From Hydractinia symbiolongicarpus (lineage: Eukaryota; Cnidaria; Hydrozoa; Anthoathecata; Hydractiniidae): 64,000 nt of DNA. Position numbers and translations under genes: made by a program. Of the stretch, positions 11,087 through 20,551 are shown in pieces. The stretch's first letter is position 1. Every line of letters begins with the position of its first letter. The DNA lies in contig NC_079878.1 in NCBI RefSeq assembly GCF_029227915.1, positions 4,588,001-4,652,000 on the forward strand, read 5' to 3'. The notes under the pieces are model-generated. The model searched no databases. It saw nothing but the letters and a program-made list of their open reading frames with translations, and had not been told where the DNA came from.

Positions 11087-11812
11087 ATGCCTGGTGAAAA
11101 TTGTGCTATATATGGATGCTCTGTATCGAGGAGAAATAAAGACATCAGTATTTTCAAGGTTCCGTTGTCAAATAATGAAGTAAACAAAAAATGGGGAAAG
11201 GAGCTCATCAATATCATCACGAAATATAGGGAGGTAGATGACGAGCTGAGACGTCGCATTTCCACGTTCAAATTGTTTATTTGTGAACGTCATTTCTCGG
11301 AGGATCAAATATGGGTTTACCCAACTCGAAAAAGTTTGAAAGAAGGAGAACTACCACATCTGAATCTTCCACAAAAATCTGGCAATATTTCGACCTTAGC
11401 CTCTCCACCTCGATCGAACACTTCGATACAAAAACGTGAAGATTTCCAAATTTTACAAGATTTTTCACCACCACCTTCTCCAACCACCATATATAGAAAT
11501 TTTGTTGACGTCAGTCAACGTGTTTCAAAGCTCTCGTTGGGTAGATGTTGGCATATTGACACTCAAGACTCACTTGTTGTTGTTACTTGTTTATCACCAG
11601 ACCACATCATCCCAAAATTTGAAATATTCATTGATCGATCCCTTTCATTTTCTTTAAGAATATTTGGATGGATGTTACCAGATGACCATGATTTGCATAT
11701 CTTATACAAAAAATCCTTTCTTAATACAACACTCTCCAATTTCATAAAAGAACTCAATAGTTATGAATTATGTATTGGTATAATAGTAGAGAGACAAAAG
11801 TCTACACTTTGA
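11087..11812 (+). CDS. THAP-domain protein of the DNA transposon
   Basis: A 241-residue protein starting with a THAP zinc-coordinating DNA-binding domain: Cys6-X4-Cys11, the conserved Phe23 and Pro26, Trp36, then Cys66-X2-His69 followed by Phe70, and the terminal Pro-containing segment GELPHLNLP near 87-95 that matches the AVPTIF-like end of the domain. These are the C2CH ligands and core residues of the family. The remaining 140 residues (Ser/Pro-rich linker at 100-135, then a region with ILYKKSF and NSYELCIG) match nothing I recognise, and no transposase catalytic core is visible. The start was chosen because the Met sits five residues before the first zinc Cys, as usual for N-terminal THAP domains; the frame stays open further upstream but without ATG. 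It probably binds the element's terminal or subterminal repeats. Confidence 0.85.
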   Translation: MPGENCAIYGCSVSRRNKDISIFKVPLSNNEVNKKWGKELINIITKYREVDDELRRRISTFKLFICERHFSEDQIWVYPTRKSLKEGELPHLNLPQKSGNISTLASPPRSNTSIQKREDFQILQDFSPPPSPTTIYRNFVDVSQRVSKLSLGRCWHIDTQDSLVVVTCLSPDHIIPKFEIFIDRSLSFSLRIFGWMLPDDHDLHILYKKSFLNTTLSNFIKELNSYELCIGIIVERQKSTL

Positions 11813-11831
11813 ATGAAGCACACAACAAAAC

Positions 11832-11853
11832 GGCTATTTTTATAGCCACACAT
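11832..11853. repeat. inverted repeat after the THAP gene, left arm
   Basis: 22 bp, GGCTATTTTTATAGCCACACAT written in two parts as GGCTATTTTTATAGCC plus ACACAT; perfect reverse complement of 12263-12284. The first 16 bp form a hairpin on their own (GGCTAT/ATAGCC). It starts 19 bp after the THAP stop codon. Confidence 0.85.
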
Positions 11854-12262
11854 TTGAAAAAATGTTATTAATTGGCAATTTTATCTAGTTCTCTTTATAT
11901 TGTGGGACTGGAGATGCTTTGTTCTATCATTGGATCACTTTAGGAGATGGTTATTGGATGAGTATGTATGTTTATGTCCCATCTATCTATTATTTTGTGA
12001 AAGCTATTAGCTATGGAAAAATTGCAATGTTGTCACTTTTTCAAAACGCGTCAGAATTACTCACGCATATATTTACAGGAAAATCAGAGGAATCCTGATA
12101 TCTTAAATTGACCGTAAATGAAGTAACAGGATTTCTCACACGGCACCTTTAAATCGTACTGTGAGGGATCCTGATTTTTGTCTGAAGTTCAACCAGAAAA
12201 AAAAAAAAAAAGGAATGAATTTTTATTGTGATTTTTAGCCATGTGTAATGTTTTTTTATCAC

Positions 12263-12284
12263 ATGTGTGGCTATAAAAATAGCC
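12263..12284. repeat. inverted repeat after the C2H2 gene, right arm
   Basis: Reverse complement of 11832-11853, lying 42 bp beyond the minus-strand stop. The pair places the same small hairpin in the 3' region of both convergent genes, so it may act in 3'-end formation. Confidence 0.85.
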
Positions 12285-12325
12285 ATTGTGGCAGATTTTA
12301 TAGTTCATGCCCGGAACTAGATGAA

Positions 12326-13534
12326 TCAGTGACCCATGTCTTTGCTGCTACTGGCTTTTTTAATTTCAGTTCTCAATGATCTTTTCTTTGCAAGTTTTTT
12401 AGCAGCCTTATGTTTTTCACGTATGTCTCTAGCATAGGAAAAGCTGCGAACTCTTGTAAACATAGTAAGCATGTGTTCCAGAAGATTCATACTGACTTCT
12501 TTTCTGTCTTGTGGATCAATGGTATAACAGACACTTTTGAAATTGGAAAATACAGAACAGTTTTTGAGCATATTTTTAACAAGGTCTTGACAATTTAGTG
12601 TTGTGCTGAAATTTGAAGTTTTCAACCGAAACATTTTTTCACATTCTCGAAAAAGTTCTTGTATTTGTTTGTTCACTCTCCACAAGCCACCACGGTCGCG
12701 TATATTGATCAATGTCTGTGAATCATCACAGTCAACTTTGCATGCTTGTAGGATTGATACAGCCTGTTTGTTGAATTCACTTTGTTGAGACTTTTTCGAA
12801 AAACGGAATTTTGTATAAAGCTTGTGAACGATAAATCCAGCCACATATTGCAGGCTTTTTTGTTCATTCTCCGAGATAGGTGTTACAGCTTCAGTTACAG
12901 AATCGACAACTTTATCATTACCCGAAAGATGAATTAAAACATGATTTGCAAGTTCTGTTAGAATAATATTGCTCAAAGTAGTGTCCTCAAATTTTGATGG
13001 AAGCAAGTTATCTTTCAATAGACCATAAAAGTTTGCATAAAAATCTTCTGCATCACCGTTATACTTTCCAATGATTGGCTTCAGTTTTTCCCAAAGTTTG
13101 ACCGCATCATCATTAGAAACTTTGAAATCACGAAACACTTCCCTGGTTGATTTGGGTAAACATTGATCACCAAGGCATATCTCAGCACTCTTCGTGATAA
13201 GTACTTTCAACTTCAAAGGGTGTAGCTTTTTCAAAATTTGTTCTTCTTTAGTAAGTTTTGGTAATGAAGGACCAGCATTCGTCGATATTTCAGGAGTAAC
13301 TTCAGTAGTGTGTTTGACATTGCGATGTCTAGTCAGGCCACGTTGTGATTTACAAATTTTATCACAATCCTGACAAGGATACCCAACTTCTTCGTAAGCT
13401 TCCACTTCCGTTATCACAGCATCTAATTCCACATTAAAATCCACATCTTCATCAAGAAAACCGCCTTCAAGTAACTCAAATAAATTCTCAAGATCTTCGC
13501 CTGCAAGGTAGTCTCCTCCTGCATGCGCCGCCAT
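12326..13534 (-). CDS. C2H2 zinc-finger protein of the DNA transposon
   Basis: A 402-residue protein read from ATG at 13534, which lies inside the subterminal inverted repeat in a strong context. The frame is open for 26 more codons upstream, but those run through the terminal region without a better start. The N-terminus is acidic (Asp/Glu-rich to residue 50). A single C2H2 finger follows: Cys54-X2-Cys57-X12-His70-X4-His75. The middle is helical and unrecognised. The C-terminal half carries SLQYVAGFIVHKL, a pattern like the YIAGYVVRKL segment in P-element/THAP9-like and other transposon proteins, then INIRDRGGLWRVN, and a basic tail (FTRVRSFSYARDI, then Lys/Arg-rich) common at the end of cnidarian transposon-associated proteins. 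It is probably a DNA-binding partner or diverged transposase subunit. I see no catalytic triad. Confidence 0.75.
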   Translation of the reverse strand: MAAHAGGDYLAGEDLENLFELLEGGFLDEDVDFNVELDAVITEVEAYEEVGYPCQDCDKICKSQRGLTRHRNVKHTTEVTPEISTNAGPSLPKLTKEEQILKKLHPLKLKVLITKSAEICLGDQCLPKSTREVFRDFKVSNDDAVKLWEKLKPIIGKYNGDAEDFYANFYGLLKDNLLPSKFEDTTLSNIILTELANHVLIHLSGNDKVVDSVTEAVTPISENEQKSLQYVAGFIVHKLYTKFRFSKKSQQSEFNKQAVSILQACKVDCDDSQTLINIRDRGGLWRVNKQIQELFRECEKMFRLKTSNFSTTLNCQDLVKNMLKNCSVFSNFKSVCYTIDPQDRKEVSMNLLEHMLTMFTRVRSFSYARDIREKHKAAKKLAKKRSLRTEIKKASSSKDMGH

Positions 13535-13554
13535 TTTGAACTTCTGTGCAGGAT
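13529..13554. repeat. right subterminal inverted repeat with start codon
   Basis: Perfect 26-bp reverse complement of 10985-11010; supplies the ATG (13534-13532) of the minus-strand C2H2 gene. Confidence 0.95.
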
Positions 13555-13616
13555 GAGCGGGCCGTCCCCGGCTGATTGAGGATAGTTCGCGTAAACAATG
13601 CCGACGGTCCACGCAA

Positions 13617-13645
13617 CTAGACTATCTTTTTTTCTTGTGACTATG
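13617..13645. repeat. right terminal inverted repeat
   Basis: 29 bp, begins CTAGACTATC and ends CTTGTGACTATG; perfect reverse complement of 10892-10920. Confidence 0.95.
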
Positions 13646-13652
13646 CTTAAAC
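13646..13652. repeat. target-site duplication, right
   Basis: CTTAAAC directly after the right terminal inverted repeat, matching 10885-10891. Seven bases is one short of the 8 bp typical of P elements. Confidence 0.85.
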
Positions 13653-16600
13653 TATTCTGATTTTCCGGTGGTAAGAAAATTTATGCAGAATGTCATGGCT
13701 AATAGTAGTTATTTGTCGCAAGCCTCTGAGATATTCTTCACAAAACAGGGTGCAAGTACCTTCCAGTAGCTTCCAAAAATGACGCAGCTAAACATTTAAG
13801 GTGTAAAAAAAAAGCACGTTAAGGCTCAGTTAAAATTTAAACCATGTTATAAAAACATGTAGTTGAAGTGGCTGGTTTTTTTCGATCAGGACTGCAGGAG
13901 ATTTTTGTACTTTTTTTAATGATAACTTTCCTTTGCATGAACTTAAACTTCGACTTTGTTTTATGCTGATAACCAACCTCGTCCTTCTAATAGTCGCTGT
14001 TGTTTTGTCCGAAACTATGAAAAAACTCATAATTCCTTGGAACGAGGTTGTCTGATGTTAAAAACGTCACATGCCGGTTTGAGTTTTGCAAATGAAGCTC
14101 TGAATTAATCATTCCTGCTGGTGCATCTAATATTTATGAAAATGTATTCAATTTTATTTTTAGAGAAAAAGATCACCAGAACTTGTGCAGAAGATGCTTT
14201 TGTATTCTTTAATGTGAATCAAAATACATTGTGGTAAACAAGAAGTTAAAGTTTCCGTCGTTCATAAAGTTGTACGAAAAATAAAAGGTACATTAAAACT
14301 AATTATATGCTTTTGAAATTAGTTTGCTGTTCTTTATTCAATGCAGCTTGCTAAATGAACTATGCTTAACAAAAAAACGTAAAAGGTGCAAAAAAATTTT
14401 TTAATTGTCAACGTTCACTTGTGTATGCACACACTCCTTATATAAGAATAGAAAAATTTTAACCAGGCTAGTCATTATTCCTATTTCTTATTTGGTTATT
14501 ATTCTCCATAGTTTTAAACAATAGATTTATTGTTTTTAACTTTAAACCCCAGCCTAATATTCTTATATAAGAAAAACGTGTATACTGGTACGATGCAGGA
14601 ATTTGCGGGCTTCTATTTTTCTCTGTGCCGTATTTCCTGCTGAACCTCTGGGAGTTTGCGTGAAGTTTAACCTCGATCACAGCGTTCTTTTGATATCGAG
14701 GATAAAATGCGCACTTGTTGTTGTTTCTTATTTCTTTCATTCTTTGTGTTCTTACTTCACGTTTTTTTTTGTTTTTCGTGCCATGTACGCGTTTCATCCT
14801 CGTATCAAAGAATGTCATTAGCTCCTGGGAAAGGTTGCCTGAATTTTAGGGTCCAGTGGCGCTCAGCGCATTCTATAACTTCGACCAGCTGTTTTAGCTT
14901 TGTGTGTAGTTCACGTGGTCGTGATGCCGATAATCTAGCCAAAGAAGAAATTTTTTACTGACCTTCTGAATCAAAAACAATTGCCGAGTCGTACGGTCAA
15001 CAATCACTTGGTATATAAAAAACACTTTGTATATACAAAATCGTAGCCCGTGGCTAAGTCAGCAAAAGTATTATATCATCACAAGCCCTCCCGCGAAGGA
15101 ATTTATTTACATTCAGGACGCTAGATGGCGACTTGCACGAAGCTTCTTCCCTAGCTACTATTTTGAGTTGATTTTCGATTACTTTTTTTAAGTGGGAGAT
15201 AAACTTTGAACTGTTGGAAGTAACCTTGATGGTTCAAAGTAACTCATTTAAGGGTTCGGAATACCTGGGAATTTTTTTCCGCTAAATCGGAGTTGCAGTA
15301 ATGGTTATAATCTCAGAAACATAGTTAACCCGTGATAAACTTTTAACTGTGGACTTTCGTTCATTTTTCTTATTCCTGTAATTTTTGATTTTGAGCATAA
15401 TATTAACGTAATATAACATTTCTACGCATTGATTTCTTTTTCATCGAATGGACAAAACCCATTAGTATAATTCTTGGTCCTTTTTTTTTTAATTCGTCAA
15501 TTTTAGTTTTCAGCTTCGTGAAATTGACGACCGATCTTTTGGCGCGATTCGACTTTAGTATAATAGCAGAGAATTATTTATGATCATAAACACAACAACT
15601 TAAATCATCTTAAATATCATATTGGGCATCCAAATATAACAGAAAATGACAGAAAAGTTCCATACATATATTGGATATGATTTATACGATATAATTACCT
15701 ACCTTGCTTTTAACTGAAAAATTTAATAACATAAACTTCAAACCTTTTATATCCATCGAAAGCTAGTAACATAGCATTTTTTAACAAATACAGCTCTTTG
15801 TGTTGTCTCTAATCTCTCGTCCAAACAAGCTTATTTACTGATATTCAATATTTTTTACAGACCGTAGCTTATTTTACATAAAAGTAAAAAAGTAGCAAAT
15901 TCATCGAAAAAAAATTAATTATTTATTCAAGTTTTCTAGATGTCTATGTGGTTCTAAAGTGTGTATAATTTTTTGCACCCTGACCTGTGAGTGGTCCGTT
16001 TATTACACACCATCTTTCAGGATTTGAATATCAAATCCTGGGAGAGCAATTCTATATGACATGGAAGCTCTTTCGGCGTAAACTCATTTTTTTAACTGGG
16101 ATAGACCTGGTGTTAGTACTCAACGTACGATTTAACAAAATTTTCTACTTTCACATCAACGTTACAGTCAGTATGAATCTTGAACTTTATATCACGCTCT
16201 ATTACATTAACTGCGCCTGAAATAACATGGAGAATTTCTTCAAGGGATTCTAAGAGTTCTTTTGTATTTTAAGCGCCCTTCAATTGATTCTTCATTACAT
16301 TTAAACAAGACGACGCATTTTGGTGGTCAGCCATATTTGTTTATAATTTTTTTTAAATTTAATTACTTCTAAATATAAAATCTTTAGAAATATTATAAAA
16401 TAAATAGGTGACTTTTTGGGTGAGTTTTCTCAAACCATCAAAGTCACTTCCAACCATTTAGAAAAATAATATTCGCTTCGACGATGTATAATCGGCTTAC
16501 ACCACTGTCAAAGTAATACTTTTTGCAACATACCGGCTGTAGCGCCAAGCGATACAGTTTAGCCATTTCGTGAAATAGTTTTAAAAAGTTATGATGTTCA

Positions 16601-16874
16601 CGATCGTACCAGATTTGTGTTTTTGAAAAGATTTTCTATTGTTGTTGTTTATGAAAAGTTTTTGACTTAGGATTTTCGTCTTTTTTAAAAAGCCTTTGGA
16701 ACGAGATTGGTACCTCTTATACATAATGGTGTAAAAATATGTCAAAAACTAATAGTAACGTACTAGTTAGTCTTTTAATCCTTTTCCTGCCGATGTATTC
16801 AAAATATATAAAATGCAATTCCGAACATACATGTCTTCTTAAACTTAAAGTCAAGAGAAGATGACATGTAATCT
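13653..16874. other. intergenic, no gene seen
   Basis: Several short ORFs on both strands lack domains, splice sites or protein-like composition. No repeat boundary was found. The stretch ends at the left breakpoint of the tandem duplication. Confidence 0.45.
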
Positions 16875-16908
16875 TTTTATCAAAGTCAATATTTCAATTT
16901 ATTACTGC

Positions 16909-16952
16909 ATCATTATCAAGACACAGTATAATATTTGTGTCTTGATAATGAT
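16909..16952. promoter_or_regulatory. perfect 17-bp stem hairpin upstream of GPCR copy 1
   Basis: Arms ATCATTATCAAGACACA and its exact reverse complement around a 10-base AT-rich loop, 84 bp upstream of the start codon and 34 bp from the duplication breakpoint. It could be a regulatory RNA or DNA structure or a tiny foldback insertion; function unknown. Confidence 0.6.
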
Positions 16953-17035
16953 TTTAGTTAACATTTAATTTCGTATTCTTATAACATTATATTTCAATAA
17001 CTATACACAGTTTTTTTCTTTAGATATTTTGAAGG

Positions 17036-18151
17036 ATGCTTATCGAAGGAACTTTTGTCGTATCGATTAGTATATCGCTATTGCTCTTCACACTTCTTGC
17101 GTGGTTTGTTAACCGACAATATTGGCGAGAACGCGATGGGATTTTGTTATATGATGCCTTTGTTATTGACGCTCTGTTCTCTTTATGCACAATACTTTTG
17201 TTTGCTGACGCAAAGGGCGATAAAATATTTACAAACATGTATGTATTTCTTTCTTTGATGTCATGGGCAAACCGTTCGCTCATTGCAATTAACAGATACA
17301 TTGTAATCACGTATTCACTTCACTACGAATCGATACTTCGGCGTTCCACATTGATTGGGTTGGTTATATTACTTTGGATATCAACTTCTACTTTTGCTGT
17401 TTTATCGTATCTGTTCAGTACCTCATGGTTGCCGCCATCACGCGGTATCTTTCTTATGTTTTTTGCAGCTTGGTTGAGCAGAAAATTTCTTATCGCGGTT
17501 GTTGTGGTGCATGTTATATTTGTGGTCGTGGTAAACGTTATGGAGTTTTTGTCGTGGCGAACAGATATGGGCTTTCAGAGCAAGGTTTTCTCTACCATCA
17601 TTGGACGAATGAGAACGTTCTTCCGAAATCCGTACCGGTCTTTTGATATCCATGTGCAGATAGATGACCGTGAAACACGAGGACGTAAGTGTATGGGAAC
17701 TACCAGTTGGATACTTCTCTTGACGCACATTATTATCATCACACCATTCCTTGGTACGCTGTCACACTTTGTGATCACAGGCACTGACGTGTTCGAGGAA
17801 GCCCACTTCAAAGTGGTATGTACATTGTCAAACGTTTTAATGGCGTTTAAACCACTGATAACTATTTCTGAAAACTTACACATAGAAGATTCTAAGGCGC
17901 TGAAACACTCGCTGATCGACGTTTGCTGTAGAAAGAATCAACAAGTGGATGCGCCTTTTCAGTTAACTGAAGTAACGTCACAGTTGCAAGATCCTAGTCT
18001 TCTTGGGTTTAGTCCGGAGTTCGGAATGATGACTACTGAACATAGGGAAGAGATTCTTCAGTTGAGACGGGAGTGTCTGGAGTTTCGAAAGAAACGTCTG
18101 ATGTCATCCAATCATTCGGAATGCCCTGTATTTATGGAAACAGTTCTTTAG
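17036..18151 (+). CDS. divergent class A-like GPCR, copy 1 (371 aa, single exon)
   Basis: Membrane receptor with seven predicted hydrophobic segments: about residues 6-24, 40-58, 66-88, 104-127, 135-168, 220-244 and 258-277. TM3 ends in SLIAINRYIVI, equivalent to the DRY region with Asn in place of Asp, followed by a Leu-His-Tyr near the usual P-L-x-Y. TM4 has the conserved Trp (LLWIS). TM1 lacks the Gly-Asn pair and TM7 has FKPLIT where NPxxY would be, so this is a lineage-specific orphan. The extracellular N-terminus is only a few residues. The tail (280-371) is long, with Cys-Cys early (possible palmitoylation) and a Glu/Arg-rich helix at 338-356. No intron interrupts it, but TTTTTTTCTTTAG ends 12 bases before the ATG, an acceptor for a 5' UTR exon or a spliced leader. 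The ligand is unknown. Confidence 0.85.
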   Translation: MLIEGTFVVSISISLLLFTLLAWFVNRQYWRERDGILLYDAFVIDALFSLCTILLFADAKGDKIFTNMYVFLSLMSWANRSLIAINRYIVITYSLHYESILRRSTLIGLVILLWISTSTFAVLSYLFSTSWLPPSRGIFLMFFAAWLSRKFLIAVVVVHVIFVVVVNVMEFLSWRTDMGFQSKVFSTIIGRMRTFFRNPYRSFDIHVQIDDRETRGRKCMGTTSWILLLTHIIIITPFLGTLSHFVITGTDVFEEAHFKVVCTLSNVLMAFKPLITISENLHIEDSKALKHSLIDVCCRKNQQVDAPFQLTEVTSQLQDPSLLGFSPEFGMMTTEHREEILQLRRECLEFRKKRLMSSNHSECPVFMETVL

Positions 18152-19308
18152 GCATATTTGAGATCTGTAGAAGATTTTTCATTTTGAGAAAAGTTCTTTT
18201 TATGAATATTTATTTTGTAAATGCTTTTTATGTTAAAGTTTTGGATCGCTGTTGGTTTTGGCAGCGATGAACAGGAGTTGATTTTTTACGCCTCCCAGTA
18301 ACTTTCATGTAGCAAACTTCGTTACTAAAACTTTATAAGTATATTGTTAATTCACTATGGGATCACATTCTTTTTAGAATAAGCAAGATTACCTTTTTTT
18401 ACATTTATACAATACAAAGGAGTATGCATATATTTTGCGAGATAAATCAAGTGTATATTAAAGAAATATTTTCGTTTGCCATGTTGAAGCCTCTAATTTC
18501 TTTAGGAAAGTCACAACTTTAATATATTAGAGAAATGGTTTACAAATTTTCAAAAGTCACAAATCCACCCCTGGCTACTGTTAATGCTACCACCTGTTAA
18601 TGCTGCATGTTTTTCTTATAAAAACATGTTTGGCAGGCTTATATGTTTATTCAATTTTCACGGTTATACAATTTTGTTGAGTCTTTAGCTATATTATGCG
18701 GCTCTTTTGTTAGAATTTTGTTCAGGTCTATGATTAGATATAACTTTCGCATTTGTATTTATTTCTTTAAACTTTTTTTCACAGTTGATTGTTAAGAAAT
18801 ATAGTGAGCTAGGATGGGGAATGGATCGGAGCACCCACGAAGCAAAAGTGTTCCTACGGCCTGTTGTGCATTAGGATCAATTAGATTCACGCAGATATAT
18901 ATAAACAAGAGGGTGTCGCAAGCGACGTAAAACCTAGTTTGTGTCTATTTCATATATACACTTTTTTATATAGCAGTTTCAGTAAATAACAATATAGATT
19001 TTATTGTTTCTTGAAACAAAATAAAATTGTGCTACTACGTACTACCACACTCTTGCTAGGTTCCTTATAAAAAATCGTGTAGCCTATCCGGAAACCACTG
19101 GGTGCTAATAAGTATTCCCTTGCTTTTCTCGCATCGTTATTTATTTCCATATGTTGCACTTTGCAGACTTCTTAAAACGCTAACCTTGCACCTAGATGGA
19201 GCCAGTAAATATTAAACCTGGTCTGTTTTATTTACAAAACATCTCCTCTAGGGGCACCTTTCCTGAAAAATCGCTTTTATCAAAGTCAATATTTCAATTT
19301 ATTACTGC

Positions 19309-19352
19309 ATCATTATCAAGACACAGTATAATATTTGTGTCTTGATAATGAT
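19309..19352. promoter_or_regulatory. perfect 17-bp stem hairpin upstream of GPCR copy 2
   Basis: Exact copy of the hairpin at 16909-16952, at the same distance before the second receptor gene. Confidence 0.6.
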
Positions 19353-19435
19353 TTTAGTTAACATTTAATTTCGTATTCTTATAACATTATATTTCAATAA
19401 CTATACACAGTTTTTTTCTTTAGATATTTTGAAGG

Positions 19436-20551
19436 ATGCTTATCGAAGGAACTTTTGTCGTATCGATTAGTATATCGCTATTGCTCTTCACACTTCTTGC
19501 GTGGTTTGTTAACCGACAATATTGGCGAGAACGCGATGGGATTTTGTTATATGATGCCTTTGTTATTGACGCTCTGTTCTCTTTATGCACAATACTTTTG
19601 TTTGCTGACGCAAAGGGCGATAAAATATTTACAAACATGTATGTATTTCTTTCTTTGATGTCATGGGCAAACCGTTCGCTCATTGCAATTAACAGATACA
19701 TTGTAATCACGTATTCACTTCACTACGAATCGATACTTCGGCGTTCCACATTGATTGGGTTGGTTATATTACTTTGGATATCAACTTCTACTTTTGCTGT
19801 TTTATCGTATCTGTTCAGTACCTCATGGTTGCCGCCATCACGCGGTATCTTTCTTATGTTTTTTGCAGCTTGGTTGAGCAGAAAATTTCTTATCGCGGTT
19901 GTTGTGGTGCATGTTATATTTGTGGTCGTGGTAAACGTTATGGAGTTTTTGTCGTGGCGAACAGATATGGGCTTTCAGAGCAAGGTTTTCTCTACCATCA
20001 TTGGACGAATGAGAACGTTCTTCCGAAATCCGTACCGGTCTTTTGATATCCATGTGCAGATAGATGACCGTGAAACACGAGGACGTAAGTGTATGGGAAC
20101 TACCAGTTGGATACTTCTCTTGACGCACATTATTATCATCACACCATTCCTTGGTACGCTGTCACACTTTGTGATCACAGGCACTGACGTGTTCGAGGAA
20201 GCCCACTTCAAAGTGGTATGTACATTGTCAAACGTTTTAATGGCGTTTAAACCACTGATAACTATTTCTGAAAACTTACACATAGAAGATTCTAAGGCGC
20301 TGAAACACTCGCTGATCGACGTTTGCTGTAGAAAGAATCAACAAGTGGATGCGCCTTTTCAGTTAACTGAAGTAACGTCACAGTTGCAAGATCCTAGTCT
20401 TCTTGGGTTTAGTCCGGAGTTCGGAATGATGACTACTGAACATAGGGAAGAGATTCTTCAGTTGAGACGGGAGTGTCTGGAGTTTCGAAAGAAACGTCTG
20501 ATGTCATCCAATCATTCGGAATGCCCTGTATTTATGGAAACAGTTCTTTAG
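19436..20551 (+). CDS. divergent class A-like GPCR, copy 2 (identical protein)
   Basis: Encodes the same 371 residues as 17036-18151; no nucleotide change falls inside the coding region. It retains the acceptor-like site 12 bases before ATG and 161 bp of upstream sequence from the original locus. Farther upstream it sees the 3' region of copy 1 instead of the original promoter, so its expression may differ if control elements lie beyond that 161 bp. Confidence 0.85.
   Translation: MLIEGTFVVSISISLLLFTLLAWFVNRQYWRERDGILLYDAFVIDALFSLCTILLFADAKGDKIFTNMYVFLSLMSWANRSLIAINRYIVITYSLHYESILRRSTLIGLVILLWISTSTFAVLSYLFSTSWLPPSRGIFLMFFAAWLSRKFLIAVVVVHVIFVVVVNVMEFLSWRTDMGFQSKVFSTIIGRMRTFFRNPYRSFDIHVQIDDRETRGRKCMGTTSWILLLTHIIIITPFLGTLSHFVITGTDVFEEAHFKVVCTLSNVLMAFKPLITISENLHIEDSKALKHSLIDVCCRKNQQVDAPFQLTEVTSQLQDPSLLGFSPEFGMMTTEHREEILQLRRECLEFRKKRLMSSNHSECPVFMETVL

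Larger units (their letters stand above)
10892..13645. mobile_element. two-gene TIR DNA transposon with THAP and C2H2 proteins
   Basis: A 2754-bp element bounded by perfect 29-bp terminal inverted repeats and flanked by 7-bp direct repeats (CTTAAAC). It begins CATAG and ends CTATG. A second, subterminal inverted repeat of 26 bp lies about 65-90 bp inside each end. The two genes point toward each other: a THAP protein on plus (11087-11812) and a C2H2 zinc-finger protein on minus (12326-13534), with about 510 bp between their stops. THAP DNA-binding domains belong to P-type and Kolobok/ISL2EU-type transposases. Neither ORF shows an obvious RNase H-like DDE core, so the element may be internally deleted, non-autonomous, or of an unfamiliar type. 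Perfect TIRs and intact ORFs suggest recent activity. Confidence 0.85.
16875..19274. repeat. tandem duplication, unit 1 (2400 bp)
   Basis: Line-by-line comparison with 19275-21674 shows one mismatch: G at 18828 against A at 21228. The units are directly adjacent. A single T is shared at 16875, 19275 and 21675, so junction microhomology is at most one base. The unit spans 161 bp upstream of the receptor gene, the whole coding region, and about 1.1 kb downstream. Confidence 0.97.

Noticed and set aside
13535-13612. 26-codon upstream extension of the C2H2 ORF
   Set aside because: It reads through the right subterminal repeat and lacks a better start than the strong-context ATG at 13534.
14468-14961. 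Overlapping ORFs on both strands
   Set aside because: Low-complexity Phe/Ser or Lys/Arg composition, no domain, no splice support.
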